The notes under the pieces: model-generated
Database searches by the model: none
What the model was told of the DNA's origin: nothing
What the model saw: the letters and a program-made list of their open reading frames with translations, nothing else
NCBI RefSeq assembly: GCF_001310955.1
Contig: NZ_BAZX01000016.1
Span: 35,290-99,289 of the forward strand
Direction: 5' to 3'
Origin: Marinifilum fragile JCM 15579
GTDB taxonomy: Bacteria; Bacteroidota; Bacteroidia; Bacteroidales; Marinifilaceae
DNA: 64,000 nt
Position numbers and translations under genes: made by a program
Shown here: in pieces, positions 9,081 to 16,861 of the stretch
Position numbering within the stretch: the stretch's first letter is position 1
How the letters are laid out: each line of letters opens with the position of its first letter

Positions 9081-9596
9081 ATGATAGGTTCGTTGCGAGC
9101 AATTACCTTATTGGTATTTGTTTCATATTTATTTTGTTGCTCGCATTCAGTTTATGCACAGCAATCTCAGAAAGAGAGAGACTCTTTGCGAACTTTGAAG
9201 ATATTAAAGGACGCATTAAATAGTGCTGAGCAAGCTAATTCAAGTGCAGAGTCTGCTGAACTTGATATGGAAATTGATGGACTGATAATGGACGAGACCA
9301 TATCAAAAGTAGGCCGGGACTTTTTTGATATGTTTTATGCAACTTGGAATGCTCCTAAAAATGCTAAAAACTTTACAATTACCATTAAAGAAATGGTTTT
9401 ACCAGGTTTAGCAACCCAAATTACCATTTCGGTAAATGATAATGAAGTGTTTAAAGAACGTGTTCAGCCGCGGTATGATATCATGGAGCAAATGTCAAAT
9501 TATGCGATATATAAGACAACTGGATATTTAAATAACTACGAAAGTATGAAATCTCAACTTGATGGAGATGATCAATCAGGTTCGGGAATTTTTTAA
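9081..9596 (+). CDS. csgE: Curli assembly factor CsgE
   Basis: CsgE is the periplasmic adaptor that caps CsgG and delivers curlin subunits. The core ELDMEIDGLIMDETISKVGR followed by DFFDMFYATWNAP matches the CsgE pattern (GLIvdeTiSkvGrdFy..f...W), and the acidic and aromatic residues continue to ERVQPRYD. I place the start at 9081 because MIGSLRAITLLVFVSYLF then gives a normal signal peptide ending at YAQ. An ATG at 9015 would add 22 residues ahead of it. It is the first gene of the csgE-csgF-csgG set, separated by 18 bases from csgF. E. coli CsgE is about 130 residues, and the mature form here is similar. Confidence 0.88.
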   Translation: MIGSLRAITLLVFVSYLFCCSHSVYAQQSQKERDSLRTLKILKDALNSAEQANSSAESAELDMEIDGLIMDETISKVGRDFFDMFYATWNAPKNAKNFTITIKEMVLPGLATQITISVNDNEVFKERVQPRYDIMEQMSNYAIYKTTGYLNNYESMKSQLDGDDQSGSGIF

Positions 9597-9614
9597 CCTT
9601 AAAATAAATACACC

Positions 9615-10037
9615 ATGAAATATTTAAAAGCAATAATCATAGTCGCTGTATTTTCTTTAGCCCAGCCTATTGGAGCAATGGCTCAGGATTTTGTTTATAC
9701 TCCAATAAATTCAAATTTTGGTGGAAATCCATACAATTACAATTGGTTGATAAACTCAGCAAAACAGCAAGATAAAATAAAGGACCCTACCGCACAGGAT
9801 AGTTATCAGACAGATCCACTTGATGATTTTGAAGATAATTTAAATCGTCAAATATTAAACCAGTTATCGAGTAGGCTGGTGAATCAGATTTTTGGAGAAG
9901 GAGGAGATTTAGAGACGGGAAGTTATAATTTGGGGAGTTATAAAGTAGATATAATGGAAGATGCGAGTGGTGTTACCGTTAATATTCAGGATATACGGAA
10001 TGGGAACTACACCAATGTTATTATTCCAAGTTATTAA
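9615..10037 (+). CDS. csgF: Curli assembly factor CsgF
   Basis: A 140-residue secreted protein. After a signal peptide ending at MAQ, the mature N-terminus DFVYTPINSNFGGNPYN matches the CsgF segment that inserts into the CsgG pore (FxYxPxNpxFGGnp). CsgF sits on the cell surface, extends the secretion channel and couples secretion to nucleation of the fibre. The C-terminal part (SYKVDIMEDASGVTVNIQD) is a beta-rich domain also typical of the family. It is located between csgE and csgG with short gaps, so one transcript is likely. Confidence 0.93.
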   Translation: MKYLKAIIIVAVFSLAQPIGAMAQDFVYTPINSNFGGNPYNYNWLINSAKQQDKIKDPTAQDSYQTDPLDDFEDNLNRQILNQLSSRLVNQIFGEGGDLETGSYNLGSYKVDIMEDASGVTVNIQDIRNGNYTNVIIPSY

Positions 10038-10077
10038 AATAGACTACTAATTACTATACCTCTTTAAATCTCTCAAT

Positions 10078-11508
10078 ATGAAAAGATTTATACCATTTTA
10101 TCTGCTGGTAACTCTTATTTTCAGTGGATGTGTACCTTACTTTAATCAACCATTAACGGAACAGCGAGCAGAAATTGGAGCAGAAACTCCGGTTAGGAAG
10201 AATTTGATTGGACTACCAGAACCACGTGAGAAGATTGTTGCTGCAGTTTATAAGTTTCGGGATCAAACAGGACAGTATAAACCTTCTGAAACGGGAGCGA
10301 ATTGGTCTACGGCTGTTACACAAGGTACAACCTCAATATTATTAAAGGCAATTGAAGAATCGGGCTGGTTTATACCTTTGGAGCGAGAAGGGCTTAATAA
10401 CTTGTTGAATGAGAGGAAGATTATTCGATCGAGTAGAGCAAACTATGCTGATAAAGATGACCAATCTCAATTGTTACCTCCATTGTTGTTTGCAGGAATT
10501 GTTTTGGAAGGTGGCGTTATTAGTTATGATGCCAATGTAATTACAGGAGGGGCTGGTTTAATGTATTTTGCAGCTGGTGGATCAGGTCAGTATCGCCAGG
10601 ATAGAGTTACGGTATATTTGCGCGCAATTTCTACTAGTAATGGTAGAATACTGAAAACAGTTTATACTTCTAAAATGATTTTGTCTCAAAAAGTTGATGC
10701 AAGTCTGTTTAGGTATGTGAAATTTAAGAGGCTTTTAGAAGCTGAAACTGGATTTACATACAATGAACCATCCGAAATGGCAGTGAAGGAAGCTATTGAA
10801 AAGGCTGTTGAATCTTTAATTATAGAAGGCGTTATAGAAGGCTTGTGGGATCTTAAAAATCCAGAAGAGGTTAATTCCGAAGTGATTACTAAATATGTAG
10901 AGGAGAAAGAAGAAAACCAGGAATCAGATTTTTTTGACCAATTGATAAGTAAGAGACGTCATAAATTTGGTTTAGGTATTGAAGGAGGATCATGGCTGTA
11001 TATGGGAGATTATAGTCATACAGAAATGGAAGCCTGTGGAGGTTTATCTTTATTGTACGATACCCAATCTTTCATGCAGTTTAAAGCCAGTATTACAAGA
11101 GGCGATTTGGCTACTACTAAACATTTTCAAAAAACGTTTAATGCTCTTGATGTAACGGCAAAATATAGACTTTTGCCTTACAAGGAGTGGACCCCATATG
11201 TTGAAGGGGGATTTGGTTTGTTCTCCGAGCATGATAAATCAGCATTTACTTTTGATTTGTCAAACTCCATTCATGCTCAAGCAATCTATGGTGCTGGAGT
11301 TGAATTTTTACTCAATGACAGATTTGGATTAAACTTTTCCATTTTGAACCATTACATTTTTAATGATGAAGTAGATGGATTAAAGCAAGGGCATTACAAT
11401 GATTATTTTTTGGAAGGTAAAATAGGGCTTAATTTTTATTTCGATAAGCTTTGGGATAAGAACAAAAAGAAAAGAGTAAGAAAACAAAAGATACGCAAAA
11501 AAAACTAA
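10078..11508 (+). CDS. csgG: Curli secretion channel CsgG with fused C-terminal barrel-like domain
   Basis: A lipoprotein signal peptide has its lipobox FSGC with the lipid-modified Cys at 18. Residues about 19-265 match CsgG: KIVAAVYKFRDQTGQYK, the ESGWFIPLEREGLNNLLNER segment, LLFAGIVLEGG, and repeated SYDAN/GGAGLMYFAAGGSGQYR, which includes the pore-forming beta-hairpins. CsgG forms a nonameric outer-membrane channel for curlin. E. coli CsgG is 277 residues, while this protein is 476. The extra part (about 285-460) alternates aromatic and glycine-rich strands (FGLGIEGGSWLYMGD, YRLLPYKEWTPYVEGGFGL) like a small outer-membrane beta-barrel. The end is very basic (KKKRVRKQKIRKKN). A terminator follows at 11551. 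Confidence 0.93.
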   Translation: MKRFIPFYLLVTLIFSGCVPYFNQPLTEQRAEIGAETPVRKNLIGLPEPREKIVAAVYKFRDQTGQYKPSETGANWSTAVTQGTTSILLKAIEESGWFIPLEREGLNNLLNERKIIRSSRANYADKDDQSQLLPPLLFAGIVLEGGVISYDANVITGGAGLMYFAAGGSGQYRQDRVTVYLRAISTSNGRILKTVYTSKMILSQKVDASLFRYVKFKRLLEAETGFTYNEPSEMAVKEAIEKAVESLIIEGVIEGLWDLKNPEEVNSEVITKYVEEKEENQESDFFDQLISKRRHKFGLGIEGGSWLYMGDYSHTEMEACGGLSLLYDTQSFMQFKASITRGDLATTKHFQKTFNALDVTAKYRLLPYKEWTPYVEGGFGLFSEHDKSAFTFDLSNSIHAQAIYGAGVEFLLNDRFGLNFSILNHYIFNDEVDGLKQGHYNDYFLEGKIGLNFYFDKLWDKNKKKRVRKQKIRKKN

Positions 11509-11550
11509 AGAGCAACCAAAGTCTGCTGAATAAAATATTAACAAGTTACT

Positions 11551-11583
11551 AACAGGTTAGATTAATTTCTAGCCTGTTTTTTT
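11551..11583 (+). terminator. Terminator after csgG
   Basis: AACAGGTTAGA pairs with TTCTAGCCTGTT and is followed by T7. This separates the csgEFG transcript from the curlin genes. The rest of the 11509-11896 gap is AT-rich leader DNA of the first curlin, including the TTCACTTTAAACCT motif at 11870. Confidence 0.75.
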
Positions 11584-11896
11584 ATGCCTTAATTTTTTTG
11601 GCAAAGATGGCTGTATGGTCGTTATTGCTTGATTTGTAAGGGTTTTGTTTAATTATAATTAACTATTTGAAGTGTATTTAAAAACTTTGTTTGATTTGAT
11701 CAATATCTTTTAAATATTCATCATATAAATTTAATGATTGATGTAAACTAACATTTTATTTTCAATATTCCTTTTTAATTTAGTTTTCGAATAGAAACAT
11801 AAATCATCAAATCGTACTTTAAATAGTGCATTAAATTAATTAAAACAATTCACTCAGGGAAACCTGAATTTCACTTTAAACCTAAAATTTCAAACC

Positions 11897-13612
11897 ATGA
11901 AAAAGTTTTTATTTGTCCTTGCGGCAGTTTTATTAACAGGAGCATATTCTTTTGCTCAGGTTAACGTTTCAAATGTTGAACAATATGGCTATGATAATAC
12001 AGCTACAGTTCAGCAAGTTGGTATTATAAATATTAGTGATGTTTTCCAGGGAGGAATGGATAATGTTGCAGATATTGATCAAAATGGATTTTTTAATATG
12101 TCATTTGCTACTCAACTGGGATTAGGAAATGAAGCATATGTAACTCAAGTTAAAACAAACTTCTCAAAAGTATTTCAGTTAGGTTGGTATAACAAAGCAA
12201 CTGTAGACCAGAAGGGTTTCAATATTTCTACAGTAAATCAGTTCTTTTCGGCAAGAGGTATTGCAGATGTTAAGCAAAGAGGATTTTTAAACAAATCAGA
12301 AGTAAACCAGTGGTTTAGTTACGGTGAGTATGCAAAAGTAATGCAATTTGGTGCTTTTAACTTAGCTGATATTGACCAGGTATTTGGTAGAGGAGATAAA
12401 GCTACTATTAGTCAGTGGGGAATGTCTAACAAGGCATATATCAATCAATTTGGTACTTTTAAAAACACTGCTTTGGTTAAGCAACATGGTAAGAGTAATT
12501 TTGCTGTTGTAGATCAAAAAGGTGGATGGTTTAATAATGCAGAAGTTGAACAGCATGGAAAATATAACCGTGCATTTGTTGATCAAATTTGGGGTATTGG
12601 CAACGACGCTAATATTAATCAACATGGTCGCAGCAACTATGCTAGCTCATACCAAAAAGGTGGATTTATGAATGATGTTGAAATTGATCAGCATGGTAGA
12701 AGAAATAGCGCATATGCTAAGCAAGTTGGAGGATGGTTTAATGATTCTGAAATTGATCAGCATGGAAAGAATAATTATGCAAAGACTGTTCAAATTCGTG
12801 GTTCATTTAACGATGCAAGCGTAGACCAAAGAGGTAATTCAAATGATGCATTCATATTACAGAAGTTTGGTTCTAGAAATGATGCATATGCAATCCAAAG
12901 AGGTAAAGAAAACGAAGCAGATATTAAGCAAATTAAAGGTTATAATAATACCGCTGTAACTTATCAGCACGGTAAATATAATGAAGCTGAGGTTACTCAA
13001 ATTAAAGGTAGAAATAATTTGGCTGCTGTTGCACAGTTAGGAATGTCAAACGATGCTTACGTTAAGCAAATTGGTGGTTCTCATACTTATGCGTTTGTTG
13101 CTCAAGTTGGTGATTATAACGAAGCTGATGTTTACCAAAAAAATAATGTAGGAACTCTTGCTGCTGTTGCTCAGTTAGGCGATTCTAATTATGCTGGAAT
13201 TTATCAGGAAGATAACTTCTTAACTGCAGCTGCTATTGCTCAGATAGGTACTTACAATGAAGCTTATATTTATCAGGCAAAATCTGATTTCTCTTTCGCT
13301 TCAATTCTACAGAATGGTAATGGAAACTTTGCTGCTATAGCTCAATATGATGTATCAGGTAGTTCTGCAGTAATTGAACAAGATGGTGATAATAACGTTG
13401 CTTTATCTACTCAGTTTATTGGTTCTAATAATCATGCAAATACAAATCAAGTTGGTGATTATAATTTCTCAGCTACATTCCAGCATGGAAATAATAACAC
13501 GATTGACGTAGATCAGTATGGAAATGGACACATTTCATTTGTAACACAATTTGGAAATGGTAATACTGCAACTGTTAGCCAGTACAATGCAGGTATGACT
13601 CCAACTCCATAA
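11897..13612 (+). CDS. Large curlin (CsgA-like amyloid subunit), first copy
   Basis: A 571-residue secreted protein with a signal peptide ending FAQ. The whole mature chain is made of about two dozen units of roughly 22 residues with the curlin pattern G-x-x-N-x-A-x-V-x-Q, for example HGKYNRAFVDQIW and HGRSNYASSYQKG. The regular Gln and Asn ladder is the hallmark of the curli beta-solenoid amyloid. E. coli CsgA has five repeats in 151 residues, so this is four to five times longer. The middle repeats are rich in His, Lys and Arg, and the last repeats are more neutral. It would be exported through CsgG and polymerise outside the cell. A strong terminator ends the gene. Confidence 0.92.
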   Translation: MKKFLFVLAAVLLTGAYSFAQVNVSNVEQYGYDNTATVQQVGIINISDVFQGGMDNVADIDQNGFFNMSFATQLGLGNEAYVTQVKTNFSKVFQLGWYNKATVDQKGFNISTVNQFFSARGIADVKQRGFLNKSEVNQWFSYGEYAKVMQFGAFNLADIDQVFGRGDKATISQWGMSNKAYINQFGTFKNTALVKQHGKSNFAVVDQKGGWFNNAEVEQHGKYNRAFVDQIWGIGNDANINQHGRSNYASSYQKGGFMNDVEIDQHGRRNSAYAKQVGGWFNDSEIDQHGKNNYAKTVQIRGSFNDASVDQRGNSNDAFILQKFGSRNDAYAIQRGKENEADIKQIKGYNNTAVTYQHGKYNEAEVTQIKGRNNLAAVAQLGMSNDAYVKQIGGSHTYAFVAQVGDYNEADVYQKNNVGTLAAVAQLGDSNYAGIYQEDNFLTAAAIAQIGTYNEAYIYQAKSDFSFASILQNGNGNFAAIAQYDVSGSSAVIEQDGDNNVALSTQFIGSNNHANTNQVGDYNFSATFQHGNNNTIDVDQYGNGHISFVTQFGNGNTATVSQYNAGMTPTP

Positions 13613-13650
13613 TTTTTATGAATTGATTTGATTGATTTATAATAAAAGTT

Positions 13651-13690
13651 GCCGCCAAATTGCTGAAATAATGCAGTTTGGCGGTTTTTT
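13651..13690 (+). terminator. Terminator after the first large curlin
   Basis: GCCGCCAAATTGC pairs with GCAGTTTGGCGG and is followed by T6. The rest of the 13613-13958 gap is AT-rich and carries the leader motif TTCACTTTAAAACCT (13929-13943) of the second curlin. I see no gene in it. Confidence 0.85.
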
Positions 13691-13958
13691 AATGCAGTTT
13701 GTTTTAAAACATTTTAAACACTTGTTTAAGTTTTCTTATGCTTTTTTAGACTCTTTAAAAATTAGTATGTGGAGAATAAGGTTTAATCAATAGTAATGAT
13801 TTGTTCATGTAAAAATAAAGGTGTTTGGAAAGGCTTTTTTTTAATTTAGATAAAAGATCTACCAAGCTATTAAAGGTCTTAATTGGGTCTAATCAGAGCT
13901 CTTTATACTATACTAGATTTTATTTTAATTCACTTTAAAACCTTTAAAAGAATCAACC

Positions 13959-15665
13959 ATGAAAAAATTATTATTTCTGGTAGTTGCCGTAGTTTTTGCA
14001 GTATCATCTGCATTTGCACAGGTAAACTACTCTACAGTAGACCAGTTGGGTTTCGGTAATAATGCCGGTGTAACTCAAGTGGGATGGTTCAACATGAGTG
14101 ATGTTGACCAAGTTGGATTATGGAATATGGCAGACGTTGATCAAGACGGACTGTGGAATATTTCATATATTGATCAATTGGGAATGTTAAATTCTGCAGG
14201 CGTAACGCAAGCTGGAGTTTTAAATGTATCATATGTTGATCAAGTTTTATTCTTCAATAATGCGGTTGTAAATCAACTCGGGCTGCATAATATTTCAAGA
14301 ATTATGCAATTTGGATTATTGAATAGTGCTGTTGTTGAGCAATTAGGATTTTTTAATATGTCTTACATTTCTCAATTAGGAGCATTCCATGATGCTATGG
14401 TATGGCAAATGGGTCTTTTAAATATGTCCTCCATTGCACAGTATGGACTTTCTAACTCTGCTTATGTTGCTCAGTTTGGATTAGCAAACAATTCTACTGT
14501 AACACAAGGATTTTTCGGTAACATGGCAGGAGTTTTGCAAGTTGGTATTGGAAATTCAAGTTCAGTACTTCAAATGGGTATGCTTAGTGATGCGCTTGTT
14601 AATCAATTTGGTTACATGAATAAGGCATCTATTTCGCAGTGGTATACTAAATTTGCACATGCTGAGATTATCCAGAGTGGTGTAATGAATATGGCACAAA
14701 CACTTCAGATGTTTGGTAAATTTAATTCTGCTCATATCGATCAAACAGGATGGTTTAATATGGCGAAATCTGAACAGTTTGGTGGCTATGCTAATGTTAC
14801 AAACATTACGCAACATGGAGCATTTAACAAAGCTTTTGCTCTTCAAAAGAAAGGTGAAGGAAATAAAGCTTTTATCCATCAAAATGGTGTAGCAAATATG
14901 GCTTCTACTTTCCAGTATAAAGGAGTTAATAATACAGCAAAAATTAATCAAGATGGATGGTTTAATAAAGCAAGAACCGTTCAAATTGATGGTGCTAATA
15001 ATTTAGCTACTACTACTCAAGATGGAGTTAAAAATTATGCCTTTGTAGAGCAAATTCATGAGTATGGTGGTGTTGTGAATGTATACCAAAAGGGATACAA
15101 GCATTTTGCTGATGTAACTCAGAAATATGGTGTTGGCGATAAAGCTAAAATTGTTCAAAGAGGCGACCATCAAACAGCTTATATTTCTCAACTTTATGGT
15201 ACAAAGAATAAGGCTAAGATTAAACAACTAGATCATGGAAATACTGCTATTATTGACCAGATTGGTGGTAAAAAGAATAGTGCAGATATCTTCCAAAAAG
15301 GTAAACACAACTTCTCATTTGTTGGTCAATTTGGTGGCAAAAAGTCAGACGCATTTGTTAACCAAAACGGTAATAACAACAGAGGTTGGGTATTCCAGTT
15401 CGATCAAGAAGAAAGTTTAGCAGACATTTTGCAAAATGGTGATCGTAACGTTGCAGTAATTGCACAAATGGACGGTATGAACAACAGTGCTACAATTGTA
15501 CAAACAGGTGATGACAATACAGCATTAACTTACCAGTGGGGTGATAACAATACCTCATTCCTTGAGCAAATTGGTAATGATCACTTTGGTTTAGTAATTC
15601 AAAATGGTAACGAAAACTTCGCTGTTACTCAACAAGGTAATGCAGGAGTTGTATTCTCGCCATGA
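13959..15665 (+). CDS. Large curlin (CsgA-like amyloid subunit), second copy
   Basis: A 568-residue paralogue of the preceding curlin with the same signal-peptide style (ending FAQ) and the same unit (N-x-A-x-V-x-Q-x-G) over the entire length. Its first half is hydrophobic and uncharged (for example LGLHNISRIMQFGLLNSAVVEQ), and the second half carries Lys, Asp and His. This two-zone composition differs from the first copy. Paired curlins suggest co-polymerisation or fibres of different property. It has its own leader and transcript, with the TTCACTTTAAAACCT motif 16 bases before the ATG. Confidence 0.92.
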   Translation: MKKLLFLVVAVVFAVSSAFAQVNYSTVDQLGFGNNAGVTQVGWFNMSDVDQVGLWNMADVDQDGLWNISYIDQLGMLNSAGVTQAGVLNVSYVDQVLFFNNAVVNQLGLHNISRIMQFGLLNSAVVEQLGFFNMSYISQLGAFHDAMVWQMGLLNMSSIAQYGLSNSAYVAQFGLANNSTVTQGFFGNMAGVLQVGIGNSSSVLQMGMLSDALVNQFGYMNKASISQWYTKFAHAEIIQSGVMNMAQTLQMFGKFNSAHIDQTGWFNMAKSEQFGGYANVTNITQHGAFNKAFALQKKGEGNKAFIHQNGVANMASTFQYKGVNNTAKINQDGWFNKARTVQIDGANNLATTTQDGVKNYAFVEQIHEYGGVVNVYQKGYKHFADVTQKYGVGDKAKIVQRGDHQTAYISQLYGTKNKAKIKQLDHGNTAIIDQIGGKKNSADIFQKGKHNFSFVGQFGGKKSDAFVNQNGNNNRGWVFQFDQEESLADILQNGDRNVAVIAQMDGMNNSATIVQTGDDNTALTYQWGDNNTSFLEQIGNDHFGLVIQNGNENFAVTQQGNAGVVFSP

Positions 15666-15684
15666 TCCAATGAAATTATCATGT

Positions 15685-15710
15685 GAAATTCCCACTTTTG
15701 TGGGAATTTC
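15685..15710 (+). terminator. Hairpin between the second large curlin and the small curlin
   Basis: GAAATTCCCAC-ttttGTGGGAATTTC is a perfect 11-bp stem but lacks a strong T-run. It may be a partial terminator or an mRNA-stabilising hairpin that gives a lower level of the downstream minor curlin. Confidence 0.5.
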
Positions 15711-15737
15711 CTGATTAAATTCTTCACTAAATCGCTT

Positions 15738-16271
15738 ATGCTTTATTTTAAAAAATACATTTGGTGCGCTCTGTTCTTATGTTTTAGCAATCTTGTAATT
15801 GGGCAGAATTATAATCAGGAAGACCAACTTCTAAATCAATTGAATTATAGTCTTGCCAAAGCCATCGAAGGAGAAAACGTTATCTCCGCTATTCAATCTG
15901 GAAAAGGGAATGATTTAATGATTTCTCAGTTCAGCAAAGAACAGGTGGCTATAATCCAACAGGTTGGTGTTGAGAACATACTAAAGGCAGTTCAGAAGGG
16001 AAATCGCCAAATTATTGAGATTTTTCAGCGAGGAGATTTAAATTTTGTGGAATCTGCCTTATATGGAAACAACATTTCCTCTAGCATTCACCAATATGGT
16101 GATAACAATTCATTGCAACAAGAAGTTATTGGGAATAATAAGAGCTTTGAAATTACACAAGTTGGAAACGACAATGAATTAATTCAAATAGATACCGGAA
16201 ATACTACCAGAGGCTACAGTGTAAGCCAGGTAGGAAATGGTATGACGGTTATAATACAAAGTGGTTTGTGA
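15738..16271 (+). CDS. Small curlin, probable CsgB-like nucleator
   Basis: A 177-residue secreted protein with a signal peptide ending near VIGQ. It carries about five or six curlin-type units (IQSGKGNDLMISQ, VGVENILKAVQKG, YGDNNSLQQEVIG, VGNDNELIQI), size and style like CsgB. The repeats are less regular and richer in Glu and Ile than in the two long curlins, as in nucleator subunits. It follows the second curlin by 72 bases, across a hairpin without a strong T-run, so read-through at lower level is plausible. The nucleator role is inferred from size and divergence. Confidence 0.75.
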   Translation: MLYFKKYIWCALFLCFSNLVIGQNYNQEDQLLNQLNYSLAKAIEGENVISAIQSGKGNDLMISQFSKEQVAIIQQVGVENILKAVQKGNRQIIEIFQRGDLNFVESALYGNNISSSIHQYGDNNSLQQEVIGNNKSFEITQVGNDNELIQIDTGNTTRGYSVSQVGNGMTVIIQSGL

Positions 16272-16294
16272 ATACAGAGCAGGTTTAAATGGTT

Positions 16295-16325
16295 GGGGTA
16301 TCCTTTGGGATACCCCTTCTTATTT
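16295..16325 (+). terminator. Terminator after the small curlin
   Basis: GGGGTATCC pairs with GGATACCCC around a short loop, followed by a T-rich stretch. Confidence 0.7.
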
Positions 16326-16444
16326 TAAGATATTTTATGAAGATTAAATAATTTTTTTATCAAATTATAGTATTTTAACGCTTTCCTTATTGATTTTATA
16401 TTAACTATTAGATATTTTTAATATTCGTAATCAACTACTATAAG

Positions 16445-16831
16445 ATGATGCTAAGAACTTTTATGTTTGGAAGTTTATTGTTTTTGATAATTAACGTTAC
16501 TGCTGCCCAATCTGAACAGGATGAAATGAAAGCTTGGATTGAAATAGAAGGTGAGATTAAGAATCTTACGCTTAGTGCCAAATTCAAAGATGAAGGTAGC
16601 AAAACAATTGCCATCAACTACGTTCTGAAGACTAAAAAAGAAGGTCGATCAGGGAATTCAACTTCGATACAAAAGGGCAAATGTGTCTCTCCAATTAATA
16701 AGCAGCTAACATTATCCGAAGTAAGAATGAATTTATCCCAGAAGGATAATTTGTTCGTGAGTTTGTTCGTTTATCACAATAAGCAGTTAGTTGCTCAAGA
16801 TTCGGTTGTTTTACATGGAGATAATGAGTAA
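16445..16831 (+). CDS. Secreted curli-associated protein, CsgC/CsgH-like
   Basis: A 128-residue protein with a signal peptide ending near TAAQ. The mature part is about 105 residues and predicted to be all beta: MKAWIEIEGEIKNLTLSAKF, then INYVLKTKKEGRSGNSTSIQ, then LTLSEVRMNLSQKDNLFVSL. A central K-x-G-x-SGNS-x-S-x-Q segment followed by strands resembles the CsgC/CsgH amyloid-inhibitor fold, which binds curlin and prevents premature fibre formation in the periplasm. Size, export signal and location inside the curli locus agree. The sequence match is weak and I rely partly on context. It lies 28 bases before the lipoprotein gene. Confidence 0.6.
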   Translation: MMLRTFMFGSLLFLIINVTAAQSEQDEMKAWIEIEGEIKNLTLSAKFKDEGSKTIAINYVLKTKKEGRSGNSTSIQKGKCVSPINKQLTLSEVRMNLSQKDNLFVSLFVYHNKQLVAQDSVVLHGDNE

Positions 16832-16861
16832 ATTAAGAAAAATTAAAATAGCTACCGGAAT

